A DNA stretch of 64,000 nucleotides from Corynebacterium testudinoris (lineage in GTDB: Bacteria; Actinomycetota; Actinomycetes; Mycobacteriales; Mycobacteriaceae): positions 2,170,001-2,234,000 of the forward strand of contig NZ_CP011545.1 of assembly GCF_001021045.1 (NCBI RefSeq), written 5' to 3'. A program made the translations under genes and the position numbers. Of the stretch, positions 35,816 through 44,829 are shown piece by piece (the stretch's first letter is position 1; each line of letters starts with the position of its first letter). The notes beneath the pieces were generated by a model. The model made no database searches. It saw nothing but the letters and a program-made list of their open reading frames with translations, and had not been told where the DNA came from.

Positions 35816-36670
35816 ATGAAGGTAGTCCGGGTACTCAACAACAACGTCGTCCTCGCCACCGACGGCTCCGGCCGCGAGGTCATCCTCACCGGCTGGGGTG
35901 TCGGCTTCCAGATGAAGCCCGGCGCGGTTGTTGACACTGCCAAGGTCACCCGGACCTTCGTCCCCGAGGAGGGCCGCGATAGGGATCACCTCGCTGGCAT
36001 GCTCTCGGCCATCGATCCCGAGTTCGTCATGCTTGCCGACGACGCCCTCACCGCCACCCTCCCCGCCTCCCCAGGTCCCGCCACCGTCGTCGCTCTCGCC
36101 GACCACCTTTCCTTCGCCGTTCAGCGGGCCCAGGGCGGGGTGGCCCTGGGGCCACACCCGCTGCAGGCGGAAGTCTCCCACCTGTACCCGGATGAATACG
36201 CCGCGGCTCGCGCGATCGTCGAAAAGGTTTCTTCGCAGGTGGAAGTGGACTTGCCGGACTCGGAAGCCGTGGCCGTTGCCCTGCACCTGGTCAACGCCGG
36301 TTTCCACACCGATGACCTCTCCGACACCTACACCATGACCGGAGTATTCTCCCAGCTCTTCGAGATCATCGACTCCTCCTACGACACTTCCATCGACCGC
36401 TCCTCCATTTCCGCCGCCCGCTTCATCACTCACCTCCGCTACTTCTTCGTCCGCGCCCGCGACGGCCGCCAACTCAAGGAAGGCATGGCAGTGCTCGCCT
36501 CCAGCCTCGAGGTCTCCCACCCGGAGGCTGTCCAGTGCGCTCAGCGCCTTGCTCGGGTTCTCGAACTCCGCCTCGGGGTCCCCCTCACCGAAGACGAAGT
36601 CGCCTACCTCGCGCTCCACGTCGCGCGATTAAGCTCAGACCTGTCACCCTCCAGAGAGGCAGAATCATGA
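35816..36670 (+). CDS. bglG: BglG/LicT-family transcription antiterminator
   Basis: A 284-residue RNA-binding regulator. Residues ~1-56 are the CAT domain (MKVVRVLNNNVVLATDGSGREVILTGWGVGFQ), followed by two PRD domains with conserved His residues (ALHLVNAG, ITHLRYFFVRA, YLALHVARL), phosphorylated by PTS components. It should bind the RAT at 32386-32413 and allow read-through into its own operon. The ATG at 35816 has AAGGA at good spacing; its TGA overlaps the next ATG. Confidence 0.93.
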   Translation: MKVVRVLNNNVVLATDGSGREVILTGWGVGFQMKPGAVVDTAKVTRTFVPEEGRDRDHLAGMLSAIDPEFVMLADDALTATLPASPGPATVVALADHLSFAVQRAQGGVALGPHPLQAEVSHLYPDEYAAARAIVEKVSSQVEVDLPDSEAVAVALHLVNAGFHTDDLSDTYTMTGVFSQLFEIIDSSYDTSIDRSSISAARFITHLRYFFVRARDGRQLKEGMAVLASSLEVSHPEAVQCAQRLARVLELRLGVPLTEDEVAYLALHVARLSSDLSPSREAES

Positions 36671-37716
36671 AAGCCACACTGATGTACGGCGCCGGTGATG
36701 TCCGCGTCGACACCGTCCCGGATCCCATCATCCACTTCCCCACCGACGCCCTCGTCCGCACCATCCGTGCCTGCGTGTGCGGCTCTGACCTGCACCCATA
36801 CCACGACATGCCCGCCCGCGAGCACGGCCGTTCCATGGGCCACGAGCTCATCGCCGTCGTCGAAGAGGTCGGCCCGGAAGTACGACACATCAAGAAGGGC
36901 GACTTCGTCATCGCCCCCTTCGCCTTCCAGGACAACACCTGCGAATTCTGCCGCGAAGGCCTCCAGACCAACTGCCCGCACGGCGGCTTCTACGGCACGC
37001 CCGAGGCCGCTGGCCTCCAAGCCGAGCTCGCCCGCATCCCGCTTGCCGATGGCAGCCTCGTCGTCATCCCCGACATCAATCCTGACACCGCCGACGACAG
37101 TCTCCTCGCCTCTTTCCTCTCGCTTTCCGACGTCTATCTCACCGGCCACCACGCCGCCTTCAAGGGCTCCGTGTCCCCCGGCAAAACCGTCACCGTCATC
37201 GGCGACGGCGCCGTCGGCCTCTCCGCCGTCCTCGCCTCCCGGCAGATGGGCGCCGAGCGCATCATCCTCATGGGCCGCCACCGCGACCGCACCGATCTCG
37301 GCGTCGAGTGGGGCGCCACCGACGTCGTCTCCACCCGCGGCGACGAAGGCATCGCCGAAGTCATGGCCCTCACCAACGGCGAAGGCTCCCACGTCGTCCT
37401 CGAGGCCGTCGGCCACATGCCCGCCTACGAGCAGGCCTACGGCATCGTCCGCCCCGGCGGCGTCATCTCCCGCGTCGGCGTCCCCCAATACGAATCCGCC
37501 CCGATCGGCTTCGGCTCCCTATTCGGCAAAAACGCCAGCCTCACCGGCGGCCCCGCCCCCGTCCGCGCCTACTTGGAATCCGCGCTCACCCAGGTCTTAA
37601 ACGGTGAGATCAACCCAGGCAAGGTCTTCGACCTTTCCCTCCCGCTTATCGACGCCCCCGCCGCCTACACCGCCATGGACTCCCGCACCGCCCTCAAGGT
37701 GATGCTCACGCCCTAG
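36667..37716 (+). CDS. Zinc-dependent alcohol dehydrogenase family protein
   Basis: A 349-residue medium-chain dehydrogenase. The catalytic zinc region is CVCGSDLHPYH and GRSMGHELIAVVEEVG; a structural zinc-like loop is NTCEFCREGLQTNC, with three visible cysteines instead of the usual four. The nucleotide-binding motif is VTVIGDGAVGLSAVLASRQMGAERIILMGRH. The ATG overlaps the bglG stop (ATGA), so it is the last gene of the bgl operon, an unusual addition. The substrate may be a sugar or an aglycone alcohol. One recurrent 11-mer lies at 37644-37654. Confidence 0.9.
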   Translation: MKATLMYGAGDVRVDTVPDPIIHFPTDALVRTIRACVCGSDLHPYHDMPAREHGRSMGHELIAVVEEVGPEVRHIKKGDFVIAPFAFQDNTCEFCREGLQTNCPHGGFYGTPEAAGLQAELARIPLADGSLVVIPDINPDTADDSLLASFLSLSDVYLTGHHAAFKGSVSPGKTVTVIGDGAVGLSAVLASRQMGAERIILMGRHRDRTDLGVEWGATDVVSTRGDEGIAEVMALTNGEGSHVVLEAVGHMPAYEQAYGIVRPGGVISRVGVPQYESAPIGFGSLFGKNASLTGGPAPVRAYLESALTQVLNGEINPGKVFDLSLPLIDAPAAYTAMDSRTALKVMLTP

Positions 37717-38648
37717 GGTTCCAAGTGGGTGAAGGTCGCATGCCAGCGCCACAAACCCGCCTCCTCCACTTTCATCGGCATCGCCGGTGCCCTCCCCTCC
37801 CGGGTCTCTCGCCGCCACTTCACGGTGTCCATCACCATCTCCACGACCGTCCCCAAATGCCACTCCACGCAGTGTTCCGTAAACCACAGCACGATATAGC
37901 CCCTGCGCTGCGCGGCATTGAGCTTCCACACGTCCTTCGTGTAGTTCTTCCGATTGTGGGCGCCGTGATACTCAAACCCATTGACCTCCACGACCACCCG
38001 CGCCTGGTGATCCACCCCATCAAAACGATACGGCCCCAGCTGCGCATTCCCTTCAAATCCCCCACAACCCCTCGCCTGCAACTCGCGGAATAGCCTCCGC
38101 TCCGTCCACGAGTCAGCCCCCACCGCCGCCGCGGCCACCATCCGCGCAGTCTTCTTCGGCAATCGCACCAACGCTTGCCTGTCCCTCTCAAAATCCTCCC
38201 TGCCCTTCTTGCTGGCATAACGCACCTCCAGCAGCTCCCGCGCCGTTTCCACAGCGGTCGCGTCCCCCGCCGCGACCAACGCACTCACCACCCGCACATT
38301 GGCGATCATCCGCACATCGACCCTCCTGCGCTCCCGCACCCTGACCACCGCAGATTGCGCCGTCGATGAGCCCCGCTCCACCACCGCGTGCAGCGGCAAC
38401 GAGATCTCCTTCCCCAAGTACAACTCCGCCACCGTCTTGCCGCTAAACACCAAGTGCGGCTTATGCTCGTTGACTGCCTCCAGCACCAGCCGCCCTGTCA
38501 CCGCAGCGCGAGTGTAAATCCCGCGCACAATCCTGCTGAGCTTCCCCTCCCTCACGAGCCTGGTCAGCACATACTCGCTAAATCCGTGCTCGCGTAACTC
38601 CCGAGTCGTGTAATAGTCCTTGCCAGCCGGCCAGTCGTGGTCTCTCAT
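37713..38648 (-). CDS. AbiEi-type N-terminal domain protein with DUF559/Vsr-like nuclease end
   Basis: A 311-residue protein. The N-terminus (DYYTTRELREHGFSEYVLTRLVREGKLSRIVRGIYTRAA) is the winged-helix domain seen in AbiEi antitoxins. The C-terminus (SWTERRLFRELQARGCGGFEGNAQLGPYRFDGVDHQARVVVEVNGFEYHG... YIVLWFTEHCV) looks like a DUF559/very-short-patch endonuclease fold, with D and E-x-N catalytic candidates. No AbiEii-like toxin is adjacent, so it is an orphan; such genes are common in actinobacteria with unknown role. It converges with the dehydrogenase gene (4-bp overlap) and is followed upstream by repeat array 2. Confidence 0.75.
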   Translation of the reverse strand: MRDHDWPAGKDYYTTRELREHGFSEYVLTRLVREGKLSRIVRGIYTRAAVTGRLVLEAVNEHKPHLVFSGKTVAELYLGKEISLPLHAVVERGSSTAQSAVVRVRERRRVDVRMIANVRVVSALVAAGDATAVETARELLEVRYASKKGREDFERDRQALVRLPKKTARMVAAAAVGADSWTERRLFRELQARGCGGFEGNAQLGPYRFDGVDHQARVVVEVNGFEYHGAHNRKNYTKDVWKLNAAQRRGYIVLWFTEHCVEWHLGTVVEMVMDTVKWRRETREGRAPAMPMKVEEAGLWRWHATFTHLEP

Positions 38649-38677
38649 GCTCTGTTAGACCCGTCCCCGGCCCCAGC

Positions 38678-39215
38678 GGTTCCCACTGACACAAGGCCGC
38701 CTATCGACGCCCACCACCCGCCAGCGTCACCACAAACCCCAAAGACCGCAGCAAGCACCCACCCAACTCAGGGTTCGTCCTGACACAAGGCCGCTAATCG
38801 ACGCCCCCACCCGCCACCGTCACCACAAACCCCCACGGCCGCACCACACACCCACCCAACTCACGGTTCGTCCTGACACAAGGCCGCTAATCGACGCCCC
38901 CACCCGCCACCGTCACCACAAACCCCAAAGACCGCACCAAGCACACCCCCGCCTCGGGGTTCGCACTGACACAAGGCCGCTAATCGACGCCACCGCCCGC
39001 CAGCGTCACCACCAACCCCAAGTCCGCACCACCCAACCACCCAACTCAGGGTTCGTCCTGGCACAAGGCCGCTAATCGACGCCCACCACCCGCCACCGTC
39101 ACCACAAACCCCAAAGACCGCAGCAAGCACCCACCCAACTCACGGTTCGTACTGACACAAGGCCGCTATTCGACGCCCACACCCGCCAGCGTCACCACAA
39201 ACCCCAAGGCCGCAC
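38678..39215. repeat. Tandem array of ~93-bp intergenic repeats (array 2, six units)
   Basis: Six units start with GGTTC at 38678, 38772, 38865, 38958, 39050 and 39144. The typical order is GGTTCGTCCTGACACAAGG, then GCTAATCGACGCC, then CCGTCACCACAAACCCC, then a GACCGCA...CCAACTCA linker. Units are far more alike than those of array 1. Central GCTAATCGACG is one base from the recurrent GCTTATCGACG word. No gene lies in 38649-39277. Confidence 0.92.
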
Positions 39216-39234
39216 CACGCAGTCGCAGAATCGA

Positions 39235-39275
39235 CAAAGCCGCGGGACCAGACTTCATCTGGCCCCGCAGCTTTG
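39235..39275 (-). terminator. Hairpin terminator after tRNA-Leu
   Basis: An 18-bp stem with two wobble positions (39235-39252 with 39258-39275) and a 5-base loop, directly after the CCA end of the minus-strand tRNA-Leu gene. Confidence 0.8.
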
Positions 39276-39277
39276 AG

Positions 39278-39362
39278 TGGTGCGCCCGGAGAGACTTGAA
39301 CTCTCACGTCCTAAGACACTGGAACCTAAATCCAGCGCGTCTGCCAGTTCCGCCACGGGCGC
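39278..39362 (-). tRNA. tRNA-Leu (TAG anticodon)
   Basis: An 85-nt class II tRNA with encoded CCA. The acceptor GCGCCCG pairs with CGGGCGC; the anticodon stem CTGGA/TCCAG has loop TTTAGGT (anticodon TAG); a variable arm and T-arm GTTCAAGTC are present. It reads CTA/CTG-type leucine codons. Confidence 0.95.
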
Positions 39363-39441
39363 GTACCTGAGACAGCATACCTTGCCTGCGGGCAGACCCA
39401 GAACTAAGCCTTTTGGTTGATGGAGGGTAGGGTGTGTAACC

Positions 39442-39873
39442 GTGAGCGACGACAATGGTAAGAAGCGGGAGCGGAAGAGGGTGCGGGCTTCGCACCTGGT
39501 ATTTCTCACTCTCGCGGTCGGCTGCACGCTGGCGCTTGCTTGGTGGCAGTGGTCTCGGTTCCAGGAGGGATCGGGCACTTTCCAGAATTTGGGTTATGCG
39601 TTGCAGTGGCCGCTGTTTGGGGCGTTTTTCGTCTTCGCGTATCGCAAGTATTTGGAGTATGAGAACGACATGATCGAGGCGTCGAATAGCGCTGATGATG
39701 CGGAGTTTCTCTACCAGGCGGACGAGAAGAGGTTCCGTGAGCAGGTCACGGAGATCGATGAGGATTTTTTGCCTCAGCGTCCCACTATTGACGTCGACAC
39801 TTTTAATGAGATCAATACGCCGCGCCGTGGCGCTTCCCGAGACCGCACAGACAACGGAGAACCCACCTCATGA
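39442..39873 (+). CDS. LprD-like membrane protein
   Basis: A 143-residue protein with a basic N-terminus (KKRERKRVRASH), a first helix VFLTLAVGCTLALAWWQWSRF and a second helix LQWPLFGAFFVFAYRKYLEYE, then an acidic soluble tail. The WQW and GTFQNLGYALQWPLF pattern and its place next to the DUF3817 gene match mycobacterial LprD (Rv1343c). No lipobox Cys is obvious. Function unknown. GTG start; its stop overlaps the next ATG (ATGA). Confidence 0.75.
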   Translation: MSDDNGKKRERKRVRASHLVFLTLAVGCTLALAWWQWSRFQEGSGTFQNLGYALQWPLFGAFFVFAYRKYLEYENDMIEASNSADDAEFLYQADEKRFREQVTEIDEDFLPQRPTIDVDTFNEINTPRRGASRDRTDNGEPTS

Positions 39874-40229
39874 CTACTCAGACCACAGCGAAGATTCATC
39901 CGGAGCGCCAGAGGCGAGTCGCTAACGCCCTCAAGTTCTTTTCCGTTTCAGCGTGGGTGACCGGTGTTTTCTTGCTGATCCTGGTTGTGCGCATGGTGCT
40001 GGAGTATGTGCTGAAGGTGGAGATCCCGGCGTGGGCGACGTGGGTGGCCATTTTGCATGGGTGGGCGTTCATTATTTATCTGTTGTCGGTGTTGAATTTG
40101 GGGTTGAAGGCCCGCTGGAAGCCGGTCGTGTGGTTCACCACGGCGATTGCTGGTGTGGTGCCTTTCTTGTCCTTCATTGTGGAAGCTAATCGACGCCGCG
40201 AGGTCAAGGCTGCTTTCCACCTCGACTAG
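39870..40229 (+). CDS. DUF3817 integral membrane protein
   Basis: A 119-residue protein of the DUF3817 family: three helices, with VTGVFLLILVVRMVLEYV and the conserved WVAILHGWAFIIYLLSVLNLGLKARWK, corresponding to Rv1342c. Role unknown. Translationally coupled to the LprD-like gene. Confidence 0.88.
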   Translation: MTTQTTAKIHPERQRRVANALKFFSVSAWVTGVFLLILVVRMVLEYVLKVEIPAWATWVAILHGWAFIIYLLSVLNLGLKARWKPVVWFTTAIAGVVPFLSFIVEANRRREVKAAFHLD

Positions 40230-40257
40230 CAGCACCAATGTGTGGCAATGTAGGGGC

Positions 40258-40872
40258 ATGAAACTACCTGTAGCCATGATGGCGTTGTTCGCTTCTGTCA
40301 TTGTGGCGGGTTGTAGTACGCCCGCCACCACCGAGGAAGTGGTGGATCCGACGTCGGGTGAGAGCACATACGACGATTCTTTTCAGCCGGTAGACCCTGA
40401 CACGCTGCGCGCGGAGGATGGGAGCTACCGGTTTTCGTTTTCCAATGGCAGTCGGTGCATTATCGGCGGTGGGTTGTCGGAGTCGCCGATTGTGTGCGAT
40501 CTGGATCTCGCGGAGCCGATGCCCACTCGTTCAGGCGGCGAAAGCCGGGGTATCGAGTTGGCGGACGGCATGTTTGTTCCCAGCGAGTTGCTTGCCGACG
40601 CCGCCGCGCGCGAGGAGTTTGCCCGCCTCACCGCAGATGCGGTTCCCCTGGGCTTTCAGAGCGAACTGCAGGTGGATGGGTTCTTCATCATGCAAGAAAC
40701 GGTCGATGAGTTAGCTTTTGGCCACGAGTCTGGGGCTGGGTTCTTCATGGCAGAGCGGCAGCCGACGTTGTGGTGGATTCCGGTGCCGGAGTGGGTTCCG
40801 GCGCCGTCGTTCCCGTTGCCGCCGGAGGAGGCGGAGCAGCTGCGGAGGGACAACCCGGAGGTGTTTGGTTAG
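40258..40872 (+). CDS. Putative lipoprotein, unknown family
   Basis: A 204-residue exported protein: signal MKLPVAMMALFASVIVAGC with Cys19 lipidation, then an acidic linker and a domain with two cysteines (SRCIIGGGLSESPIVCDL) that may form a disulfide. The C-terminal third is proline/tryptophan-rich (QPTLWWIPVPEWVPAPSFPLPPEE). I do not recognise the family. It converges with purU (4-bp overlap). Confidence 0.75.
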   Translation: MKLPVAMMALFASVIVAGCSTPATTEEVVDPTSGESTYDDSFQPVDPDTLRAEDGSYRFSFSNGSRCIIGGGLSESPIVCDLDLAEPMPTRSGGESRGIELADGMFVPSELLADAAAREEFARLTADAVPLGFQSELQVDGFFIMQETVDELAFGHESGAGFFMAERQPTLWWIPVPEWVPAPSFPLPPEEAEQLRRDNPEVFG

Positions 40873-41795
40873 TCGAAGACGACGGTGCGGTTGCCGTAGA
40901 CGAGGACGCGGTCTTCGAGGTGGTAGCGCAGTCCGCGGGCGAGGACGCGTTTTTCGGCGTCGCGGCCGAGGCGTTGCATTGCTTCGGGGGTGTCTTGGTG
41001 GGTGACGCGGATGACGTCTTGTTCGATGATGGGGCCGTCGTCGAGGTCGGGGGTGGCGTAGTGGCAGGTGGCGCCGATGAGTTTGACGCCGCGCTTGTGG
41101 GCCTGGTGGTAGGGGCGGGCTCCCATGAAGGAGGGGAGGAAGCTGTGGTGGATGTTGAGGACGCGGCCGGCCCACATTTCGCAGAAGTCGGGTGGGAGGA
41201 TTTGCATGAAGCGGGCGAGGACGATGGCGTCTGGTTCGTAGCTGTTGACGATGGTGGCCACTTCTTCGAAGGCGCGTCGCTTGCCCACGGCGTCTTTGGG
41301 GAAGGGGACGTGGTGGAAGGGAACGCCGTGGTTGTCGGCGATGTAGGCGAGGTTGTCGTGGTTGCCAACGACGGCGACGACTTCCATGGGGTAGTCGTTT
41401 TCGGCGACGCGTCCTAGGAGGTCGTGGAGGCAGTGGCCTTCGCGGGAGACGAGGAGGACGGCTTTCTTGAGCTCGGCGGTGTCCCAGAGTCGCCAGTGGG
41501 CTCGGGGGCCGAATTCGGCGGCGACGGGGGCGAAGGCTTCGCGGAGTTCGTCGATGGTTTCGGAGACTGATTCGGCGCGGATGGCTTGGCGGGTGAAGAA
41601 CCAGTTGTTTTCTGGGTCGGTTAAGTAGGCGGCTTCGGTGATCCAGCCGCCCTTGTCCGCGAGGAAGGTAGAAAGCTTTGCGACGATCCCGGTGGCATCC
41701 GGGCACCCGAGGGTGAGCACGTATTGGCGCTCGCCGGAGGGTGTGCTGGGTCGGTTGCGGGGATCGTCGGTGTTCAGCGGAGTCATTCCTGGCAT
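40869..41795 (-). CDS. purU: Formyltetrahydrofolate deformylase
   Basis: A 308-residue enzyme hydrolysing 10-formyl-THF to THF and formate, balancing one-carbon pools for purine synthesis. An N-terminal ACT domain (YVLTLGCPDATGIVAKLSTFLADKGGWI) is followed by the formyltransferase fold: LVSREGHCLHDLL, AYIADNHGVPFHHVPF, LARFMQILPPDFCEMWAGRVLNIHHSFLPSF, HYATPDLDDGPIIEQD. The start is the ATG at 41795; a second ATG three codons on is possible. The gene begins just after the rdgB stop. Confidence 0.95.
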   Translation of the reverse strand: MPGMTPLNTDDPRNRPSTPSGERQYVLTLGCPDATGIVAKLSTFLADKGGWITEAAYLTDPENNWFFTRQAIRAESVSETIDELREAFAPVAAEFGPRAHWRLWDTAELKKAVLLVSREGHCLHDLLGRVAENDYPMEVVAVVGNHDNLAYIADNHGVPFHHVPFPKDAVGKRRAFEEVATIVNSYEPDAIVLARFMQILPPDFCEMWAGRVLNIHHSFLPSFMGARPYHQAHKRGVKLIGATCHYATPDLDDGPIIEQDVIRVTHQDTPEAMQRLGRDAEKRVLARGLRYHLEDRVLVYGNRTVVFD

Positions 41796-41796
41796 A

Positions 41797-42408
41797 TTAG
41801 TCCGCCAGGTTTCGGATGACCTCCACTAGTTGGGCCAGCGCCTTCGCGCGGTGGGACAGGGAGTTCTTTTCGGAGGGGCTCAGCTGCGCGGAGGAGCGCC
41901 CGGCGGCGATGTCGTCGGCTGGGAGGAACAGCGGGTCGTAGCCGAAGCCGTTCGCACCGATTGGTTCGCGCAGGAGGTGGCCATCCCAGCGGCCTTCGGC
42001 GAGAAACTCCTGGCCGGAGGGGGTGACCAGGGCGCACACGGAGACGAAGGCACAGGCGCGCCGTTCGTCCGGGACGTGGGCCATCTGAGCCAGGAGGAGG
42101 GCGTTGTTGGCGGCGTCGTCGCCGTGGTGGCCGGACCAGCGGGCGGAGAGCACTCCGGGCATGCCGTTGAGTTCGTCGACGGCGAGGCCGGAGTCGTCGG
42201 CGATGGTGATCAGACCGGTCGCGGAGGCACCGGCCCGGGCCTTGATGAGGGCGTTGTCGGCGAAGGTGCGCCCATCTTCGATGGGCTCGGAGTAGGCGTG
42301 AACGGCGGACAGTGGGAGGATGTCGACGCCGGTGACGGCGGCGTCGATAAGCATCTTTTCCAGTTCTGCCAGCTTTTTGACGTTGTTGGAGGCGACGAGC
42401 AGCTGCAT
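41797..42408 (-). CDS. rdgB: XTP/dITP diphosphatase (RdgB/HAM1)
   Basis: A 203-residue house-cleaning nucleotidase removing non-canonical purine NTPs. The motifs are LLVASNNVKKLAELEKML at the N-terminus, EDGRTFADNALIKARAGASATGLITIADDSGLAVDELNGMPGVLSARWSG in the centre and GYDPLFLP near the end. The ATG overlaps the rph stop (TAATG), the classical rph-rdgB coupling. One recurrent 11-mer lies at 42342-42352. Confidence 0.96.
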   Translation of the reverse strand: MQLLVASNNVKKLAELEKMLIDAAVTGVDILPLSAVHAYSEPIEDGRTFADNALIKARAGASATGLITIADDSGLAVDELNGMPGVLSARWSGHHGDDAANNALLLAQMAHVPDERRACAFVSVCALVTPSGQEFLAEGRWDGHLLREPIGANGFGYDPLFLPADDIAAGRSSAQLSPSEKNSLSHRAKALAQLVEVIRNLAD

Positions 42409-43139
42409 TAGATTCCCAGCGCGGCCTTTTGGGCGGCGACGAGTTCGAGGCAGCCCTTCTCAGCGGAATCGAGCATGGCGTTGAGCTGGGCGCGGTCGAA
42501 GTCGCCGTGCTCGCCGGTGCCCTGAACCTCGACGAAGTGGCCGGATTCGGTCATGACGACGTTGAGGTCAACCTCGGCGCGGGAGTCCTCCTCGTAGGGC
42601 AGGTCGAGGCAGACGTGACCCTCGACGAGGCCGACGGAGACGGCGGCGACGGGCGGGAGGAGCGGGTTGCCGGGAACGACGCCCTGTTCTTGGAGGACGG
42701 CAATGGCGTCGGCAAGCGCAACATAAGCGCCAGTGATGGAGGCGGTGCGGGTGCCACCATCGGCCTGGAGGACATCGCAGTCAATGTTGATGGTGTTCTC
42801 GCCGAGCTGGGAAAGATCAACGGCGGCGCGGAGGGCGCGTCCAACGAGGCGAGAGATTTCGTGCGTGCGGCCCTTGACCTTGCCGCGCATGGACTCACGC
42901 GGCATGCGATCGTGGGTGGAGGCCGGGAGCATGGAGTATTCGGCGGTGAGCCAGCCCTCGCCCGAGCCCTTCTTGAAACGGGGAACGCCCAGTTCTATGG
43001 AGGCGGTGCACATGACGCGGGTGTTGCCAAACTCAACGAGGACGGAGCCGGCGGGGTTGCTGGTGAAGCCGCGGGTGATGCGGACGGTGCGCATTTGGTC
43101 GAGAGCGCGGCCATCGGCACGCGTGAAATCAGAAGTCAT
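42408..43139 (-). CDS. rph: Ribonuclease PH
   Basis: A 243-residue phosphorolytic 3'-5' exoribonuclease that trims tRNA precursors. Signature segments: [86 protein letters not shown] and the C-terminal [26 protein letters not shown] precedes the ATG. The gene order with rdgB and the MBL-fold hydrolase matches Rv1339-Rv1341. Confidence 0.97.
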   Translation of the reverse strand: MTSDFTRADGRALDQMRTVRITRGFTSNPAGSVLVEFGNTRVMCTASIELGVPRFKKGSGEGWLTAEYSMLPASTHDRMPRESMRGKVKGRTHEISRLVGRALRAAVDLSQLGENTINIDCDVLQADGGTRTASITGAYVALADAIAVLQEQGVVPGNPLLPPVAAVSVGLVEGHVCLDLPYEEDSRAEVDLNVVMTESGHFVEVQGTGEHGDFDRAQLNAMLDSAEKGCLELVAAQKAALGI

Positions 43140-43157
43140 GCCCCTCAGGCTACCGGC

Positions 43158-43925
43158 TTAGAACTCGATCACCATCCCGGGCAGGCCGATCTCGATGGGC
43201 CCGTCGAACTCGCGGCGGGCGGCGGCGAGGGCGGAGAAAGGATCTGCCCACGGGGGCATGTGGACGAGCATGAGCTTTCCCACCCCGGCCAGGCGCGCTG
43301 CCCGGCCGGCTTCGAGGCCGCTGAGGTGCATGTCCGGCGGTACGTCATCTTCCCGGTCCGACCAGGTGGCCTCGCAGAGGAAGAGGTCAGCGCCGCGGGC
43401 ACACTCGATGAGCTGGTCATTCCAGCCGGTGTCGCCGGAGTAGGCGATGACCGTGCCACTGGAGTGCTCGCGGATGCGCAGGGAGTAGGCCTCGACCGGG
43501 TGGACCGCCGGAAACGGGGTGATGGACACGCGGCCGAGGAGGTGCTCCTCCCCCAACGTCCAGGGGGTGAACGCGAAGGTATCGGACATGTCGTCGCTGA
43601 TGACCGGGGGGTCGGCGGAGAGGGGGCCAAAAAAGGACTCCGTCGTCGACGGGCCGAAGCACAGGTTGCGTCCGCGGGCGGGGTCCGTCGGGTGGAAACG
43701 CCGCCACACCAGCAGCGACGGGAAATCGAGGCTGTGGTCGGGGTGGAGGTGGCTGAACACCACGTGGGCATCGCTGGGGTCTTGCACGTCCTGCAGCGCG
43801 GCCAATACTCCCGGGCCCATATCGATGATCACCGAGGGGGAGTTATCCACGGACACCAAGTATCCGGAGGCCGGATTCTGGGGAGCTCCCACACTTCCGG
43901 AGCTACCGAGGATGGTCAACTTCAT
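43158..43925 (-). CDS. MBL-fold metallohydrolase (Rv1339-like phosphodiesterase)
   Basis: A 255-residue metallo-beta-lactamase-fold enzyme. The metal motif is VFSHLHPDHSLDFPSLL (HxHxDH), followed by further ligands in TPFPAVHPVEAYSLRI, VIAYSGDTGW and LMLVHMPPW. The mycobacterial counterpart Rv1339 is reported as a cyclic-nucleotide phosphodiesterase; orthology is inferred from position and sequence. It may instead be an RNase Z-like enzyme. Confidence 0.88.
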   Translation of the reverse strand: MKLTILGSSGSVGAPQNPASGYLVSVDNSPSVIIDMGPGVLAALQDVQDPSDAHVVFSHLHPDHSLDFPSLLVWRRFHPTDPARGRNLCFGPSTTESFFGPLSADPPVISDDMSDTFAFTPWTLGEEHLLGRVSITPFPAVHPVEAYSLRIREHSSGTVIAYSGDTGWNDQLIECARGADLFLCEATWSDREDDVPPDMHLSGLEAGRAARLAGVGKLMLVHMPPWADPFSALAAARREFDGPIEIGLPGMVIEF

Positions 43926-43982
43926 GGGTTAACTGTGCCACGAATGCGGGTATTTTTCGAGTCCAACGCACCTGGACAATTC

Positions 43983-44810
43983 TCAGCGTGCAGCGGACTG
44001 GTGGACCTGCGTGAGGCCGGGGCCGAGGAAGCGCTCCGCCAGGTGGGCGAACTTCTCGGGATCACCGGTCGATTCGAAAAGCCGCACGGGGTCGGCGTTC
44101 GGGTCGGCCAGCAGGTCACGGCTGGTCAGCACCCGCAGGACATCCTTCGCCGTTTCCTCGGCGGAGGACACGAGGGTGACATGGTCACCGATGGCCAGCT
44201 GGATCACGCCGGTCAGCAGAGGGTAATGCGTGCAGCCCAACACCAGCGTATCGACGCCCGCCGCCTGCAGCGGTTCCACATAAGCCTCGGCCACGCCGAG
44301 GATCTGTCGCCCGGACGTGATGCCCCGCTCCACGAAGTCGACGAAGCTGGGGCAGGCCTGGGCGAACGCCTCGACGCCGGGGTTGATGGCGAAGAGGTCC
44401 TGGTAGGCGCCGGAGTTGATGGTGCCCACGGTGCCGATGACGCCGATGCGGCCGTTGCGGGTGGTGGAAAGGGCGCGGCGGACGGCGGGCTGGATAACCT
44501 CGACGACCGGGACGTCGTAACGCTCCCGCGCATCATGGAGGAACGCAGCGGACGCGGTGTTGCAGGCGATGACCAGCATTTTGCAGCCCCGCTCGACGAG
44601 CTCATCGGCGATCCGGGTGGCGTGCTCACGGACGTCGGCGATGGGCAGCGGGCCGTAGGGGCCGTTGGCCGTATCACCGATGTAGATGATCGATTCGTGC
44701 GGGAGCTGGTCAACGATGGTGCGGGCCACCGTTAGTCCGCCGACGCCGGAATCGAAGATGCCAATGGGGGCATCGGGTCCCGGAGTGGATCCAGGGGTGG
44801 AGGAGGTCAT
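43983..44810 (-). CDS. murI: Glutamate racemase
   Basis: A 275-residue racemase producing D-glutamate for peptidoglycan. The first catalytic Cys lies in [13 protein letters not shown], the second in [16 protein letters not shown], with the N-terminal [17 protein letters not shown] substrate motif and [11 protein letters not shown]. The ATG at 44810 is chosen; longer in-frame starts add non-conserved residues overlapping the neighbouring MarR gene. Confidence 0.96.
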   Translation of the reverse strand: MTSSTPGSTPGPDAPIGIFDSGVGGLTVARTIVDQLPHESIIYIGDTANGPYGPLPIADVREHATRIADELVERGCKMLVIACNTASAAFLHDARERYDVPVVEVIQPAVRRALSTTRNGRIGVIGTVGTINSGAYQDLFAINPGVEAFAQACPSFVDFVERGITSGRQILGVAEAYVEPLQAAGVDTLVLGCTHYPLLTGVIQLAIGDHVTLVSSAEETAKDVLRVLTSRDLLADPNADPVRLFESTGDPEKFAHLAERFLGPGLTQVHQSAAR

Positions 44811-44829
44811 CACGGCCCCCATGGTAGCG

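Noticed and set aside
37644..37654. The 11-mer as a simple codon-usage consequence of Leu-Ile-Asp
   Set aside because: Other Leu-Ile-Asp triplets in the window use CTC or CTG, and four copies are in other frames, strands or intergenic DNA, so coding constraint alone does not explain it.
38678..39215. CRISPR-like array
   Set aside because: The supposed spacers are nearly identical between units, the period is ~93 bp and there are no cas genes, so this is an ordinary tandem repeat.
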